Positions 34,880 through 45,356 of a DNA stretch of 64,000 bases are shown piece after piece (the first letter of the stretch is position 1; each line of letters starts with the position of its first letter). This DNA comes from Ixodes scapularis (lineage: Eukaryota; Arthropoda; Arachnida; Ixodida; Ixodidae): assembly GCF_016920785.2 (NCBI RefSeq), contig NW_024609839.1, forward strand, positions 18,229,085 to 18,293,084, read 5' to 3'. The notes under the pieces were generated by a model. It ran no database searches. It saw only the letters and a list, made by a program, of their open reading frames with translations, and was not told where the DNA came from. Made by a program: the position numbers and the translations under genes.

Positions 34880-35293
34880 ACCATCACGTTGGGGGCGTAG
34901 AAATACTTCCGGCACAGTGCACCGCCTTCGTGGCGGTGGGATCGTTCTTGGAGGGCCGACGATAGCGATCATCGTTTCGTTCACGCAACCGATGACGCCG
35001 AATATCCTACTGAGCCCCCTGAGGCCCGTCTCCACGTCGTACCTCTCGCTCGCCGTCTCGGGGAAGCGGAGCCAGCCGCGCCGGACCCCGACACGACGCA
35101 CGATAGCGACGGACGCTACGCGGACAGAGACGCCGACTGTCTTCAGTCCCGCGCTACGTCCTCGTCGTTCGCCTCCAAACTTTGAACGCAGTCCGTGTCG
35201 CAGAAACGAAGTGTACACCGCTTGAAGCTCCACAGTCGTAAACGTCCACGAGCTTCGTTTCGCAGTCTCTTCACCTCCGGTTCCTCGCGCCAA
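34880..35293 (-). pseudogene. Harbinger/PIF transposase fragment, catalytic D lost
   Basis: The minus frame contains WLRFPETASERYDVETGLRG then IFGVIGCVNETMIAIVGPP. This aligns with the HARBI1-like block 'FP....GF..I.GFPGVIGCIDGT.I.I..P'. The first catalytic aspartate (GCIDGT) is asparagine here (GCVNET). Similarity ends after GPP; the remainder of the DDE domain is not recognisable. It is a dead fragment of a PIF/Harbinger DNA transposon. The upstream basic region has no assigned domain. Confidence 0.6.
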
Positions 35294-35699
35294 CGTTGCC
35301 TCGCGCTGCCGGCGCTGCGTCGCACGCTTGCAATCCTCCGTGAGCTCGAATGCTGCGCGGTGCTGCCGGTAAGTCTTCCCGGCGAAAACAATAACTAAAT
35401 TGGTTGAAAAGTGGTATGATCGCCCGACGACGACGCGGTTTGGAAAATATGACCAACGAAAGACACCTACTCAGGAGCAAGTACCTTTTGAAACGTACTC
35501 AATTAAAAAACGAAACGTCAATATGTTGTCACGTCCGGTAGCCAACTGCGACCAGTTTTGCCGACTCCGCCCCCATTTTTCTAGGAAAATTTCGTCACTC
35601 TTGCTTCCAACCAATCAGACGTGAAAACGTCACTTCCGTGTACTTTTAGAAGGAATATGCACAATGTCGAACCTAGCTATCCTGGTTAAAATCGACTTT

Positions 35700-35777
35700 T
35701 AACCCCGGCTTTCCGACAAAAGGTCCTTTTCCGACACCGGCAAAAGATCTTTTGTCGGTGTCGGAAAGCCGGGGTAC
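35700..35777. repeat. Long hairpin, CCCCGGCTTTCCGACA arms
   Basis: CCCCGGCTTTCCGACA on the left and TGTCGGAAAGCCGGGG on the right are exact inverted words. The centre around AAAAGATCTTTT is itself palindromic with ACACCGGC/GTCGGTGT arms. It is likely a small foldback element. Confidence 0.75.
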
Positions 35778-36268
35778 TACCATACCTTGTTACTCTGCGG
35801 AACTCTTTGCACGAAAAAGCTGCCTCTTCATCAGGTTCCCGGGGTTGCTGCGCCGGACACGTCCGCATCGTGTCAAAGTCACTTATCTCGCCTCCTCGTA
35901 GCCGACGTTTAAGGGGGACACTGCTCATTTGTTAAAAAAGACGGCTACTGCTTTCGTCTGTTTTTTCTTTATGTCTTAAGGCCTTTATAAATAGCGTTCC
36001 CTTCCCTTAAAAAATGTCGGCTTTCACTGATTGCCCTGTTAAAACAAAGCTGTGCCTCTCTGATCGCTGATGGCCCTCAAAAAACAAGGGGTATGGCGAC
36101 TTTTAAGAGGGAAAATTTTAAGAGTGTACCGGTAGAGGATATAATTGGCTCCTGACAAGCTGCACTTAGCCCGAGCTGACGGCGAGCATCCACAGTGCTT
36201 TTGTTATGTGCATTCAACACCATCAAGACTGCAGGTTCTGGCAGCCAATACCTGGCCTCCATTAATAA

Positions 36269-36711
36269 AGGGATACTGAACCAAAGAATTTAGTGCCCGT
36301 AATAAGTGGCGCACGTTCTTTCCACCAGCCAGCAGCCGCCGGTGTGCGCGAGCACACGCAACAAAAATGACGTCACAGACCTCCATTCGCGGTTGAGAGG
36401 ACAATGAAATGCATGGGCTTCGGACTAAAGGAGAATAAAGACAGGCTTTTCATCTCTACAAGTGAAAGCTACGTGCCTATTAGGCCAATTCATCGCTTAC
36501 TTTTTACACCAGGCACCACTGTGTAGATGAAAAACTTGTCTTTATTCTCCTTTGGTGCGAAGCCCATACATTTCACTGTCATCTGAACCACGAGTGGAGG
36601 TCTGTGACGTCATTTTTGTTGCCTGTGCTCGCGCACACCGGCGGCTGCTGGCTCGTGGAAAGAACGTGCGCCACTTATTATGGACACCAAATTCTTTGGT
36701 TCAGTATCCCT
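36269..36711. mobile_element. 443-bp foldback MITE, AGGGATACTGAACC ends (Kolobok-like)
   Basis: About 190 bp at each end are inverted copies (AGGGATACTGAACCAAAGAA ... TTCTTTGGTTCAGTATCCCT), including shared GTGACGTCATTTTTGTTG and AGGAGAATAAAGACA words. TTAA follows the right end (36712-36715). The left flank reads ATAA directly and TTAA three bases further out, so the duplication has drifted or the end is off by a few bases. Confidence 0.8.
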
Positions 36712-36725
36712 TTAACGTAACACCA

Positions 36726-36917
36726 GGGGTGCTATGTTGCGCTTTTTGGACTCCCAGGAGACTAGGGAGAAGGAAGTGACGTCAACGACACACCAAACGC
36801 AGATTGGGTGTTGACAGAAGAAACGAAATCAACATCCAATCTGCGCTTGCTGTGTCGTTGACGTCACTTCCTTCTCCCTAGTCTCCGGGGAGTCCAAAAA
36901 GCGCAACATAGCACCCC
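36726..36917. mobile_element. 192-bp near-perfect foldback MITE
   Basis: Arms GGGGTGCTATGTTGCGCTTT (from 36726) and AAAGCGCAACATAGCACCCC (to 36917) extend inward for about 85 bp each with few mismatches, including GAAGTGACGTCAACGACACA. The loop is short. No clear target duplication is seen. Confidence 0.8.
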
Positions 36918-37082
36918 AGCTCCCATTGTGGTGGCCTATACTACAGCACACGTTCCGCGTCACCAAATTGTTTTTCTAGGAATTGACGTTTACAATCAGC
37001 AATGCACGATGACGTCACGTGCGAAGCACAAAAAGAAATTAATTCACACAGCACCGTTTCCTTGCGTTGCTCTTATGTCACA

Positions 37083-37258
37083 GTATACTGTGTTTCATAC
37101 TTAGCGTGCAACGCTGTGAAAGCTACTGACGCGAGCGCGTGGCTTCATCTATGGTTTTGTTTGAGCGAGAACGCGTGCAAATGATCAACGAGATCAAGCC
37201 CTAAGCTCGCACCAGTAGCTCTGACAGCGTTGCACGCTAAGTATGAAACAGAGTATAG
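37083..37258. mobile_element. Foldback element, TATACTCTGTTTCATACTTA ends
   Basis: Arms of about 45 bp (37083-37127 and 37214-37258) share TTTCATACTTAGCGTGCAAC and its complement. The outer word TATACTCTGTTTCA recurs at the next foldback (37566), which suggests one family. Confidence 0.75.
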
Positions 37259-37367
37259 TTCCCATCTGCTTACCTCAAGAGTCACCGCGGTGGGGAATTC
37301 GTGCTTCGTAAGAAGCGTGGCAATGACACTTGCACGCGACATTCGAGGCGTGGATGTTCTAGTTTTA

Positions 37368-38125
37368 CAGTGTTCTAGAGGGGGTTGTAGTGGCAAGAGC
37401 TGCGGCCGCTTCGTGAAGATTTTGCGCGTAGCCGACACCATGGCGCTGCTGTTCTGTGCCCTAGGAGCGCGCCCCCGTCAGCCCCATCATCAGCGCTGTT
37501 CGGCGCTTACTACTGTGGTTTGACTGGAGCTTTTCGCGGTGCGAAACAACTGTTAATGTTGTTCTGTATACTCTGTTTCACCTTATGATGTACCGCAGGA
37601 AAGGCTACAAGCGCGAGCTTTTTGCTCTGGGGCGCATCTCGGCGGCACACGCTCTCGTGAATTTAGAGCAGCTGTCAACGTTATGAGCTCGCTCTTCTAG
37701 CCTTCGCTGCGGTACAACATAAGGTGAAACGAATTATAGTAAATTGTAGTTCTGCCTTTGGACTAATGCCTCTAGAGTGTGTGCCATCCTCTACTTAAAA
37801 TATTCCCGTGTTTTCAGGAAGATTATTTAATTAATATCGACTCCCCCCCTTCCCCCCCCCCCCCCCCCCCCCCCAGTACTGAAACATCGTTCAGCAACGC
37901 TATCACTCGGGCTGCAGGCTTAATAGCTGCGAAAGAAGTTCTACGGTGCTACATTTCGAAGAAGCGTACCGCGTCACCCACGTCATCTTCGTTCATCGCA
38001 CACGTGCCATTAATTCTCCTAGGGCACAGAACTCCAGCGCCACTCGCGGTATCTACATCGACCGTCTTCACGCGCTTCATTGTAAGCAGGCGCCGCTCTT
38101 GCCACTACACCCTCTACAACACTAC
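37368..38125. repeat. ~110-bp inverted arms around a second foldback
   Basis: CAGTGTTCTAGAGGGGGTTG (37368) and TTCTGTGCCCTAGGAG (about 37450-37466) have inverted partners at 38093-38122 and 38017-38032. Between them a separate foldback with ends TATACTCTGTTTCACCTTAT lies at about 37566-37742. The arrangement suggests one element with another nested inside. A C-run sits at 37846-37874. Confidence 0.6.
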
Positions 38126-38142
38126 TATCGGGGAAAAATGAA

Positions 38143-38734
38143 ATGCGAACAGAGGAGCGCGTGGCTCGCGGTACAGGCTGTGCCGCCTGGAAGTGAACCT
38201 AGGGGCGAGGGTGCGTGGCCGACTTCGATGTGTCATTTAGTGGCTCTACAGCTTATTTAGCGGCTCTACAGTGGGCTACACACCTTTTTCGTTTAGCCTC
38301 TCACCCAGCCGCGTTGTTCCCCTATCCGATTTGCGTTCCGAACAAAAAGCAAGAGATTACAACCCTGAACAAGTAGAAAAGCATAGAAGTGTCATAAAAA
38401 AAATGACTGACGGTTGCAATTAAAATGTTAACACGTTCTACCGTCGAGGCTAGAAGAAAGCGATGTTTTTAAGCATACCGGAAGTTCCAGAAATGAAGAT
38501 GGCGGCGCTCACGTAGAAAAGGTGTATAGCTAGGATGGGTATTTTCCAGTGTTGACTAACGAGAAAAATCGGTGGATGGTTGTCGGTGTATTCTTTTTTT
38601 TTTAAACACATGTGTATTTCGGTTCATCGACTCGTGACGAGGCTAAAAACGGTGATTGTCGGTGAACTGCAGACGAAGAATTCGGCAGCCATAGTTGTTT
38701 CGGTAGCTAAAAAGTAGCCAGGGAGACCAGGGAG
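38143..38734. other. Stretch with no supported feature
   Basis: No domain, tandem repeat or inverted repeat was recognised. Confidence 0.4.
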
Positions 38735-39495
38735 CTAAACTCATAGTGAGAAACAGCGCAAAAGGGACAGGACACAAAGTAGAAGAAGCACACAGGACAT
38801 ACGCTGACTAACAACCAAAGGTTTACTATAACTTCCACGCGCGCACAGTGGCCCGCGCATGCACAAGCTCTTCTTTCTCTTTCAAAAGAGATAAATGATG
38901 ATAAAGAAAGAAACAGCGGCACTAGAAGGACGTCGCAAAACACGTGACCTGAATAAATATCTAAAGAAAATAATAAAATTATGACAGCGGCACGAGAAAA
39001 CAATAAGATCATGCGCTGCGTACACTCCACGTTCGCACCACGTGCACACAGCATTCGGGACACAAATTAGATCTTTACACATCGCGTGTACAGTATACTA
39101 AGAGCGGTCACAATTGATAAATCTTAATTCCCTGTTGGTCAGATGCACTTACGCCACACTAATGCAGTGATCTGGTCCACAGGCATGCATACGCGCCGCT
39201 TCGAAGATTTCTCCCTCCCATTTGCCCCTCATGCGTCCCACCACCTTTGTGTTGTCCAACGCAGGAGAACACCACGATCCCTGCAGTGTATAGGTAGATG
39301 GGAACCGCGACCACTGCCGAGCGAGGCCGCGTGCTCACGCAGGCTATCGTTCAAACAGCGACCAGTCTGTCCCAGGTAGACTCTACCACAGCTGAGAGGG
39401 ACCTCGTAGACAACTTCCTTAACACAAGGCACAAACTGCTTGTCAGTATGCTCCAAAAGAAGTCGTTGTGCATATGCAAATTTGACGCGATTATA
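38735..39495 (-). pseudogene. Penelope-like GIY-YIG endonuclease fragment and 3' tail (minus)
   Basis: The minus strand reads FVPCVKEVVYEVPLSCG, RVYLGQTGRCLNDSLREHA and HLPIHCRDRG. After a one-base shift near 39255 it continues DNTKVVGRMRGKWE and HACGPDHCISVA to a stop at 39150-39152. This is the full GIY-YIG domain order of Penelope-like elements with the YIG-type motif and the following arginine kept. About 400 bp of non-coding 3' sequence follow to a CGCTGTTTCTCACTATGAG end near 38735. The reverse transcriptase is missing upstream, so this is a 5'-truncated insertion with a frameshift. Confidence 0.8.
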
Positions 39496-40200
39496 GTTTA
39501 ATAAAAGCGGAGTTACGAAAAAAGCAGACTTCTCGCGCTTGCAAAGAAAGAAGGGGAGAGCGTCCTAGCCCCGCGAAAAAAGGTGATTTCAGTCACGTTA
39601 TTTACAGTGCACAAATTCCGATTGTTAGCGCGGGGACGACTAACAATTTCTGCTTCGCTGCTTCTTTACTTCTACGGTAAAAGCCGACACCCGTTGAACC
39701 GTCTCCACTCTTTCCATTTTTGAGTCTTCTTTCTTTTATATTTTTGAGGCGACGCCACTCTGCCGCGTTATTTCTTTCTCCTGCTTATATGTTGCTGTGT
39801 ATATTTTGTTTTTGCTCTTTTATTTTGTTTGCCCGACGTGTAAACTATCGCGTCTCCTTGCTTTGTTTAGCTTAGTTTTTACTCTTTTTCCTTCGCTTCG
39901 GCGCTTACTACCCCCGGTTCGTCTGCTACGCTAAGCCCGAGCATTTTGAGGGCCGCCTGCAACTGTGCTGTTTTTTCCACCGTCGTCTGCGATAACCTCC
40001 TATTTTCGCCTTCGATTGAGTTTCTAATCCAAAATCGTAATACGTGCTTTTTGATATTTATTAAATGAATTAAGAAGTGTAAGCTCGTTATTCATTTTTA
40101 TTCGAATTTTATTTGCGTACTCCGGCCGGCACCTCTGCTACGGGTCATCGTTTGTTGATCAACCGGCCGCATTCGAGCATACACCAGAACATACTTAGAG
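39496..40200. other. Stretch with no supported gene
   Basis: T-rich sequence with no recognisable domain; it could be the 5' flank of the THAP-like ORF that follows. Confidence 0.4.
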
Positions 40201-40608
40201 ATGGCAGGCTTGGTATGTGCTGCCTACCAGTGCAAGAACAGGCTTGTGCGATTTGGTGCAAAATCTTTCTTCTGCTTCCTACGTCAACCTACGGACACCT
40301 ACGTCAACAAGTACCTGAATGCACTTTTAAACTGCTTTGTCAAGCGAGCGAACGAACAACCCGCCAAAGTCACTGGAAAAAGAAATTCGAAAGCAAAAAA
40401 AGGTTACTCACTGCTAGCACATATAGAAGATTGCGGCCTGCGACCAAAACATTTCTGCGACTCTTTTTTACCGGGCAGTGTGAGCTGCACTACGTTATTT
40501 ATTTCCCATGTTTTGTTTATAGTTCGTACCTGCGCCGAGAAAGCAAATAAACAAACGTACAACAAGCAGCTGAAAAAAAAAAGGGTCGCTTTCTTCTTTT
40601 TTCATTAG
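40201..40608 (+). CDS. Candidate THAP-like zinc-finger ORF
   Basis: The frame opens MAGLVCAAYQCKNRLVRFGA then KSFFCFLRQPTD, close to a THAP start (C-x4-C, NR, then FxFP). A CGLRPKHF segment stands where the C-x2-H/HF end of a THAP domain would be expected. The usual tryptophan and the exact C-x2-H spacing are absent. The last 20 residues are low-complexity and lysine-rich, ending in FFFF, so the true exon probably ends earlier, but no good splice donor was found. THAP domains bind DNA and are common in tick transposase genes. Function is inference and the ORF may be a pseudogene. Confidence 0.35.
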   Translation: MAGLVCAAYQCKNRLVRFGAKSFFCFLRQPTDTYVNKYLNALLNCFVKRANEQPAKVTGKRNSKAKKGYSLLAHIEDCGLRPKHFCDSFLPGSVSCTTLFISHVLFIVRTCAEKANKQTYNKQLKKKRVAFFFFH

Positions 40609-41214
40609 TTTCGTCTGTTGGTTCGGCTTTGTTTGTCGTGAAGTCAACACCGGTGGCGACCACCAGCTATTCATTTGCTGTTTTCCATTTTTTTTTCTTC
40701 TTTTCTATAAGCGCCGCAACCGTCGTCGTCCTTGAAGTACTTTTTTGCTAGCTTCTTTGTTTTATTCGGCGTTCTTCGCTTCTCTTTCCCGTTTCTTTTT
40801 ATTTTCGTCGGGAGTGGCGACACCACCTTTTCTCCAAAGTTCGGTAAGCGTTTGCACGGTCATTTTTATCCTTACTTTTTGTTTTGTTTTTATGCTCCAG
40901 CAGCTGGTGCGCTTGCTCTGGTAATTTTAACGTGTCGTTTTTGCATGCTTTAATGATTACGACGTAGTTCGAGTAGCTAAACGCCTTTTTTCCGCTTCCC
41001 AGACGCGTTTCAAACGTGTGTGATCCCCTGAGAGGCGTTTGAGACCGCTAAATAAACTGCTCTATCTTTGTTTATGCGCGCGTTGTTATTCGATTGTCGT
41101 TGCAGTTGCGATCAGTGGATTCCGCTTTGCAAGCGGACTGACCGTAATAAATGGTTTCTGCTGAGGTTGACGAAACGGGGCTCGTAAAGCTCGAGGACGT
41201 CGTGGAGCCTATAG
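40609..41214. other. Stretch with no supported gene
   Basis: T-rich sequence with short frames only. Confidence 0.4.
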
Positions 41215-42080
41215 ACCAGTGTCCGCGCCAATTCCAGGGCGCCGCCATGTTTATCTATGCTCGCGCCACCACGCGGAGAGAACTGGCAGGCAGGGAGGGG
41301 GGGCTGCGTTGGCGGCGTTGCTTTGGGTAGGTGGATGCGGCAGGCTGTCCGAATGCACCGACACATCGTGAAAGATGTCTTCACCAGAAGCCTCTGCGGC
41401 CCGTTCTTCAACAGGCAAGATGTCGTGAACATTCGGGAACCCATCTCGATCAACGAAAATAAGGAAAAACCTTTTTTTGTCTTAGATGTTCTCGGTGTCT
41501 GCTGACCCTTGACATCCGCATTTCAGTCCGGGTTCAGTGCGTAGTAAATATTTCGCTACCGCTTTCTTGTAGCTTTCAAATGCTTGATTGTTGGCTTCTT
41601 GTGTACGGCATTACATTCGTGGCACGCTTGAGACCGATTTTCGCTATCTACTTGCCTTTCTGCGGCAGCGCGGCTCCGCCGAGCCTAAAACGAAACCGAA
41701 ACGAAGGTACCATTCGACCAGTGTCCGCGCCAATTGCAGGGCGCCGCCATGTTCATCTACGCTCGCTGCTGGATGTTGGCGGGATGCGGCAGGAATTTTT
41801 CTTACCCCGAATGCACCGACACATCGTGAAAGATGCCTTTACCAGAAGCCTCCGCGGCCGGTTCTTCAACAGGTAAGATGTCGTAAACATTCGAGAACCC
41901 ATCTCGATCAAGAAAACAAGGGAAAACCTATCTTGTCTTAGATGTTCTCGGTGTCTGCTGACCCTTGACATCCGCGTTTCAGTCCGGGTTCATTGCGTAG
42001 TAAATATTTCGCTACCGCTTTCTTGCAGCTTTCAAATGCTTGATTGTTGACTTCTTGTTTACGACATTACATTCGTGGCG
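41215..42080. repeat. ~0.5-kb direct duplication with a coding-like minus segment
   Basis: CCAGTGTCCGCGCCAATT occurs near 41215 and again near 41718. The segment GAATGCACCGACACATCGTG to TTCAAATGCTTGATTGTT is repeated at 41352-41590 and 41808-42045 with few changes. In both copies the minus strand reads RDGFPNVHDILPVEERAAEA-like sequence, which has the feel of an exon, but no domain is recognised and stop codons appear in the second copy. Confidence 0.65.
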
Positions 42081-42199
42081 CGTTTGAGATTGATTTTCGC
42101 GATGTACCTGCCTTTCTGCGACAGCGCAGCTCTGCCGAGCCGAAATAAGTAGGAGGCGTTCACTTGATCGAACAACGTTTTAGCGACGGCTGTGTCTAC

Positions 42200-42763
42200 A
42201 GTGCCGTCCGACGGCACTCCAACCGCGCCTACAAGTGCCGTCCGAAAGAGAGTCGGACGGCGTGTGTATCACTGGGGAGCTCGTTAACACACCCCTTCGC
42301 CTGCGTTCAAGCCGCTTCGTGGCGACAGTATGCTGCTGCTAATTCCAAAATTATTGACCCATTTGGCCCCGTCGTACACGCCGCTTCGCGGCGTCCAGCC
42401 GGCAGACCAAGCCCCACCGTACCCTATGCGCCTCCGGAAACGAAGTCCCATACCATTTCGTTCAGCGAAATTTCGGCGGCATTCGTTTTTTCCTGTGTTA
42501 ATCGTAAAAAAAAATGAATGTAAATATCGCCAAATGCGTCGGCAAAATAAAATGTACCAGAAAACAAAAACAAAAAAGTAAACCCGCACCCAGGATCCCT
42601 CGCTTATGAGACAGACAACTTACCACTAAGCTACACTCCGCTTCGAAAATCTTGTTTTGGGAACTCGTTTTGTGCGAGACTTTTGGATGGCACTTGAACG
42701 CGTGAGTGGAGTACCGTCGGACGGCACTCCAACGCTGTGCAAGAGTGCCGTCGGACGGTACTC
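42200..42763. repeat. Element bounded by paired GTGCCGTCSGACGGCAC palindromes
   Basis: At the left, AGTGCCGTCCGACGGCACT (42200-42218) is a perfect odd palindrome, followed by a second interrupted one (42233-42263). At the right, GAGTACCGTCGGACGGCACTC (42709-42729) and its inverse-like partner (42743-42763) form the same arrangement. The body between is about 450 bp with no gene. Confidence 0.65.
42581..42652 (-). pseudogene. tRNA-Met(CAT)-like pseudogene or SINE head
   Basis: Minus strand has an A-box TAGCTTAGTGGTAAGT and an anticodon-loop-like CTCATAA (CAT), then GGATCCTGGGTGCGGGTTT where the B-box GGTTCGANTCC should be. The damaged B-box and poor acceptor pairing argue against a functional gene. 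Confidence 0.4.
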
Positions 42764-42775
42764 TAGACACTACGT

Positions 42776-43256
42776 TTAGCGAATGAAAACGAGACCACGA
42801 CGTTTCATTGAATGACTAGCGAATGGCGGCGTTCATATTAGCGAATGGGTCTAGTTACAAAGGCAGCTCAGATTAGCTTTCTTTTGTAATGTGCCGCCTT
42901 GTCTGCCCCCGCGAAGCGGCGTAAACGAGGGTTCCGAGTATGTTAGCACGCGTCCCAGTGATACATGCGCAATAAAGCGCCCCTACAACGTGCCGCCGCA
43001 AACGAACAGCAGTGAGCAGTTACATAGACAGCTTGGATTAGCTTTTTTTTTTGTAATGAACCACCTTGTCTGCTGCCGTGAAGTGGCGTAAACGGGTGGT
43101 CCGCATGTGTCAACACGCGACCCAGTGACACACGCAACGAAACGTCCCTACAGGATACAAACAGCCTATTTGCTAAAACGTCATTTGCGAAAACCTCCAT
43201 TCGCTCAAATGATTCCTATTCGCTAAAGTGTCATTTGCTAAAACGTCTTTAGCTCA
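42776..43256. mobile_element. MITE with AGCGAATG-rich inverted ends
   Basis: The left part repeats AGCGAATG/GCGAATGG (42776-42850). The right part has the inverse CATTCGCT, ATTTGCTAAAACGTC and TATTCGCTAAAG words (43170-43256). Between them an approximately 158-bp unit (AGATTAGCTTTCTTTTGTAATG ... CCACCTTGTCTGC) is present twice at about 42870 and 43030. Confidence 0.55.
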
Positions 43257-43581
43257 TATAATATGAACCAGAAATAAGTAGATCATATCGTATCATGGAC
43301 GTGAAGCGAAACTGGTATGTAGTACCGCGGCCACCTGTACAGTGGTTTTTCCTCGCATAAACTATGACCAATTAGAGTTTAAGAACATTTTGATATTAAG
43401 TTAGTTTCGGTTTCTAAATTTGGCAAGCCAACTATGCGGTGGTGGTCCTCACTTTTTCCTTGATTTTCGGGGTTGAATTTTAGCATGTTCCAGCACATGC
43501 AATTGCCTCACAGGCTAAGGGCGTCACACATGAGTAGGCGCTTCTACGTACAGTCGACCGTAATTCGCATGCTGGCTATGA

Positions 43582-44100
43582 CCCAGGTAGCACACCATGT
43601 CGGCCGATACTGGGATTACGTCGGCCAGTACCGGGAGCTGTACGGCGGATCCCGGCCAGGGACGCCGGTGAGAAACCGACGCCGGCCGATATCGGGGACT
43701 CGTTGTCTAAACTGGCCAGCACCAGCCGGAAAGTTCCCGATACCGGCCGACATCGTTTTCTTGCTGTAGTCACCGGCCAGTCTAGCCATGGAGTTTCCGG
43801 TGACTGGCCGACATCGTTTTCTTGCTGTAGTCACCGGCCAGTCTAGCCATGGAGTTTCCGGTGACTGGCCGATATTGTTTTCTTGCTGTAGTCACTGGCC
43901 AGTCTAGCCGTGGAGTTTCCGGTGACTGGCCGACATCGTTTTCTTGCTGTAGTCAGCGGCCAGTTCAGCCGTGGAGTCTCCGCTGACTGGCCGACATCGT
44001 TTTCTTTCTGTTATCACCGGCCAGTTCAGCCACTGAGTTTTCGGTGACTGGCCGACATCGTTTTTTCGCTGCTTTCACAGGCCATTCGAGCCATGCAAGT
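43582..44100 (-). repeat. CCGG/GGCC-rich element with 61-bp tandem repeat
   Basis: A unit opening CTGGCCGACATCGTTTTCTT starts at 43743, 43804, 43865, 43926, 43987 and 44048, an exact 61-bp period with about 5.8 copies. Each unit contains GTCACCGGCCAG and its inverse-like CCGGTGACTGGCC, so each can fold. On its left a non-tandem CCGG-rich part runs to 43582, where the minus strand ends in TGTGCTACCTGGG, the same terminal word as the elements at 846 and 56248. Confidence 0.85.
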
Positions 44101-44423
44101 TTTGATATGTAACCGACATGGCTTTTTCGCTGATATGGAAACTATATGATGGTTACAAATGACCGTTAGTTTGGGTATGTCTTCAATGTGCTAAAAGGTG
44201 ACACCTAATATTATCCTTGGCCTAGTATTAACGCCGCGTCATCCTTAAACCACTTAACAAAGGCTTATTTCAGTTTTGTTAAAAAAGACGGGATCAAACA
44301 TGGCTGTGGAATGAAAATTTAATTTGGTTTACATCTATTAATTTTTTAGAGAGCAGCTCTTAGGCGCCCGTTTCCGGCTTGAGCGGCATCACCGTCGCAG
44401 TCGCCGTCGGCGTCGGCGTAACC

Positions 44424-44867
44424 GCGCATTGCATTATGGGAAACGTCCCATAATGACGGCGTGTGTGGCGTCACGAGGGTCCCGCGCGTTGCATTATGGG
44501 AAGCGTCCCATGATGCAACGCGCGGTCGGCGACGGCGACGCCAACATCGCCGTTGGCGTAACCGCGCGTTGGGTTATGGGAAACGTCCCATAATGCAACG
44601 CGCCGTCTCATTTGTGACCCGCGCATTGCATTATGGGAAGCGTCTCATGATGCAACGCGCGGGCCGGCGACGCCAACGTCGCCGTCGGCGTAACTACGCG
44701 TTGAGTCATGGGAAACGTCCTATAATGCAATGTGCAGTCGCATTCGTGACCCGCGCGCATTGCATTATGGGACGTTTCCTATAATGACGTAACAATTGAC
44801 GTCACGTGTGACGTCACAAGGGTCCCGCACGTTGCATTATGAAAAAAGTCCAATGATGCAACGCGCG
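44424..44867. repeat. Array of seven ~40-bp palindromes
   Basis: Seven near-perfect palindromes of the form GCGCGTTGCATTATGGGA-(5 nt)-TCCCATAATGCAACGCGC have centres at about 44443, 44504, 44583, 44643, 44714, 44771 and 44847. Spacing alternates between about 60 and 75 bp. The longer linkers hold a second palindrome (GGCGACG...CGTCGCC type). No coding sequence. Confidence 0.85.
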
Positions 44868-45318
44868 GGTCACTCGTGACCTGCGCGTTGCATCGTGGCG
44901 GCGAAACTTGATGAGTTGGATGAGTTGGGCATTTCACTGCGGCACTGCGCTTCCACATGTTCTCAACGACAAGTCTCAGGGCTTACACCGGGTTTTAAAG
45001 AGCTTCTTCGACGAATGACTACAAACGAGTAGAAAACGTGTCTTCAGCATGTTGCCGCCAGCCTCCGGAACGCTCCAAAAACGCGATTTTTCAACATGCA
45101 AAATCGCCGATCGGTGGCTTCACTCTCGCGCTGCAGCTGCAGCGACCAAGCGGGGATGCGCGATCCAGCCCTTCGCCCAGGCAGATGCCGAGCGCTCCGC
45201 GCAAGCAGTCGTTGAGCGGTCGGCCTCAGTAAGCGATCCACCCAGTTACACGCGCTGCCACCGCTTTCATAGCGTCTGCCCTCGCTTTTTAACAGTTTCG
45301 GTTCCCATTGCTATCTTG

Positions 45319-45356
45319 CTGAAAGCATGAAGTTCTGATCGGAACTTCATGCTTTC
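45319..45356. repeat. Perfect hairpin, TGAAAGCATGAAGTTC stem
   Basis: TGAAAGCATGAAGTTC and GAACTTCATGCTTTCA flank the loop TGATCG. The 16-bp perfect stem could be a terminator-like or miRNA-like fold, or a minimal foldback element. Confidence 0.8.

Noticed and set aside
42581..42652. Functional tRNA-Met gene
   Set aside because: The B-box is damaged and the acceptor stem does not form.
44424..44867. CRISPR array
   Set aside because: The units are palindromes with alternating linkers that are themselves repeated, in a eukaryotic context; there are no unique spacers and no cas genes.
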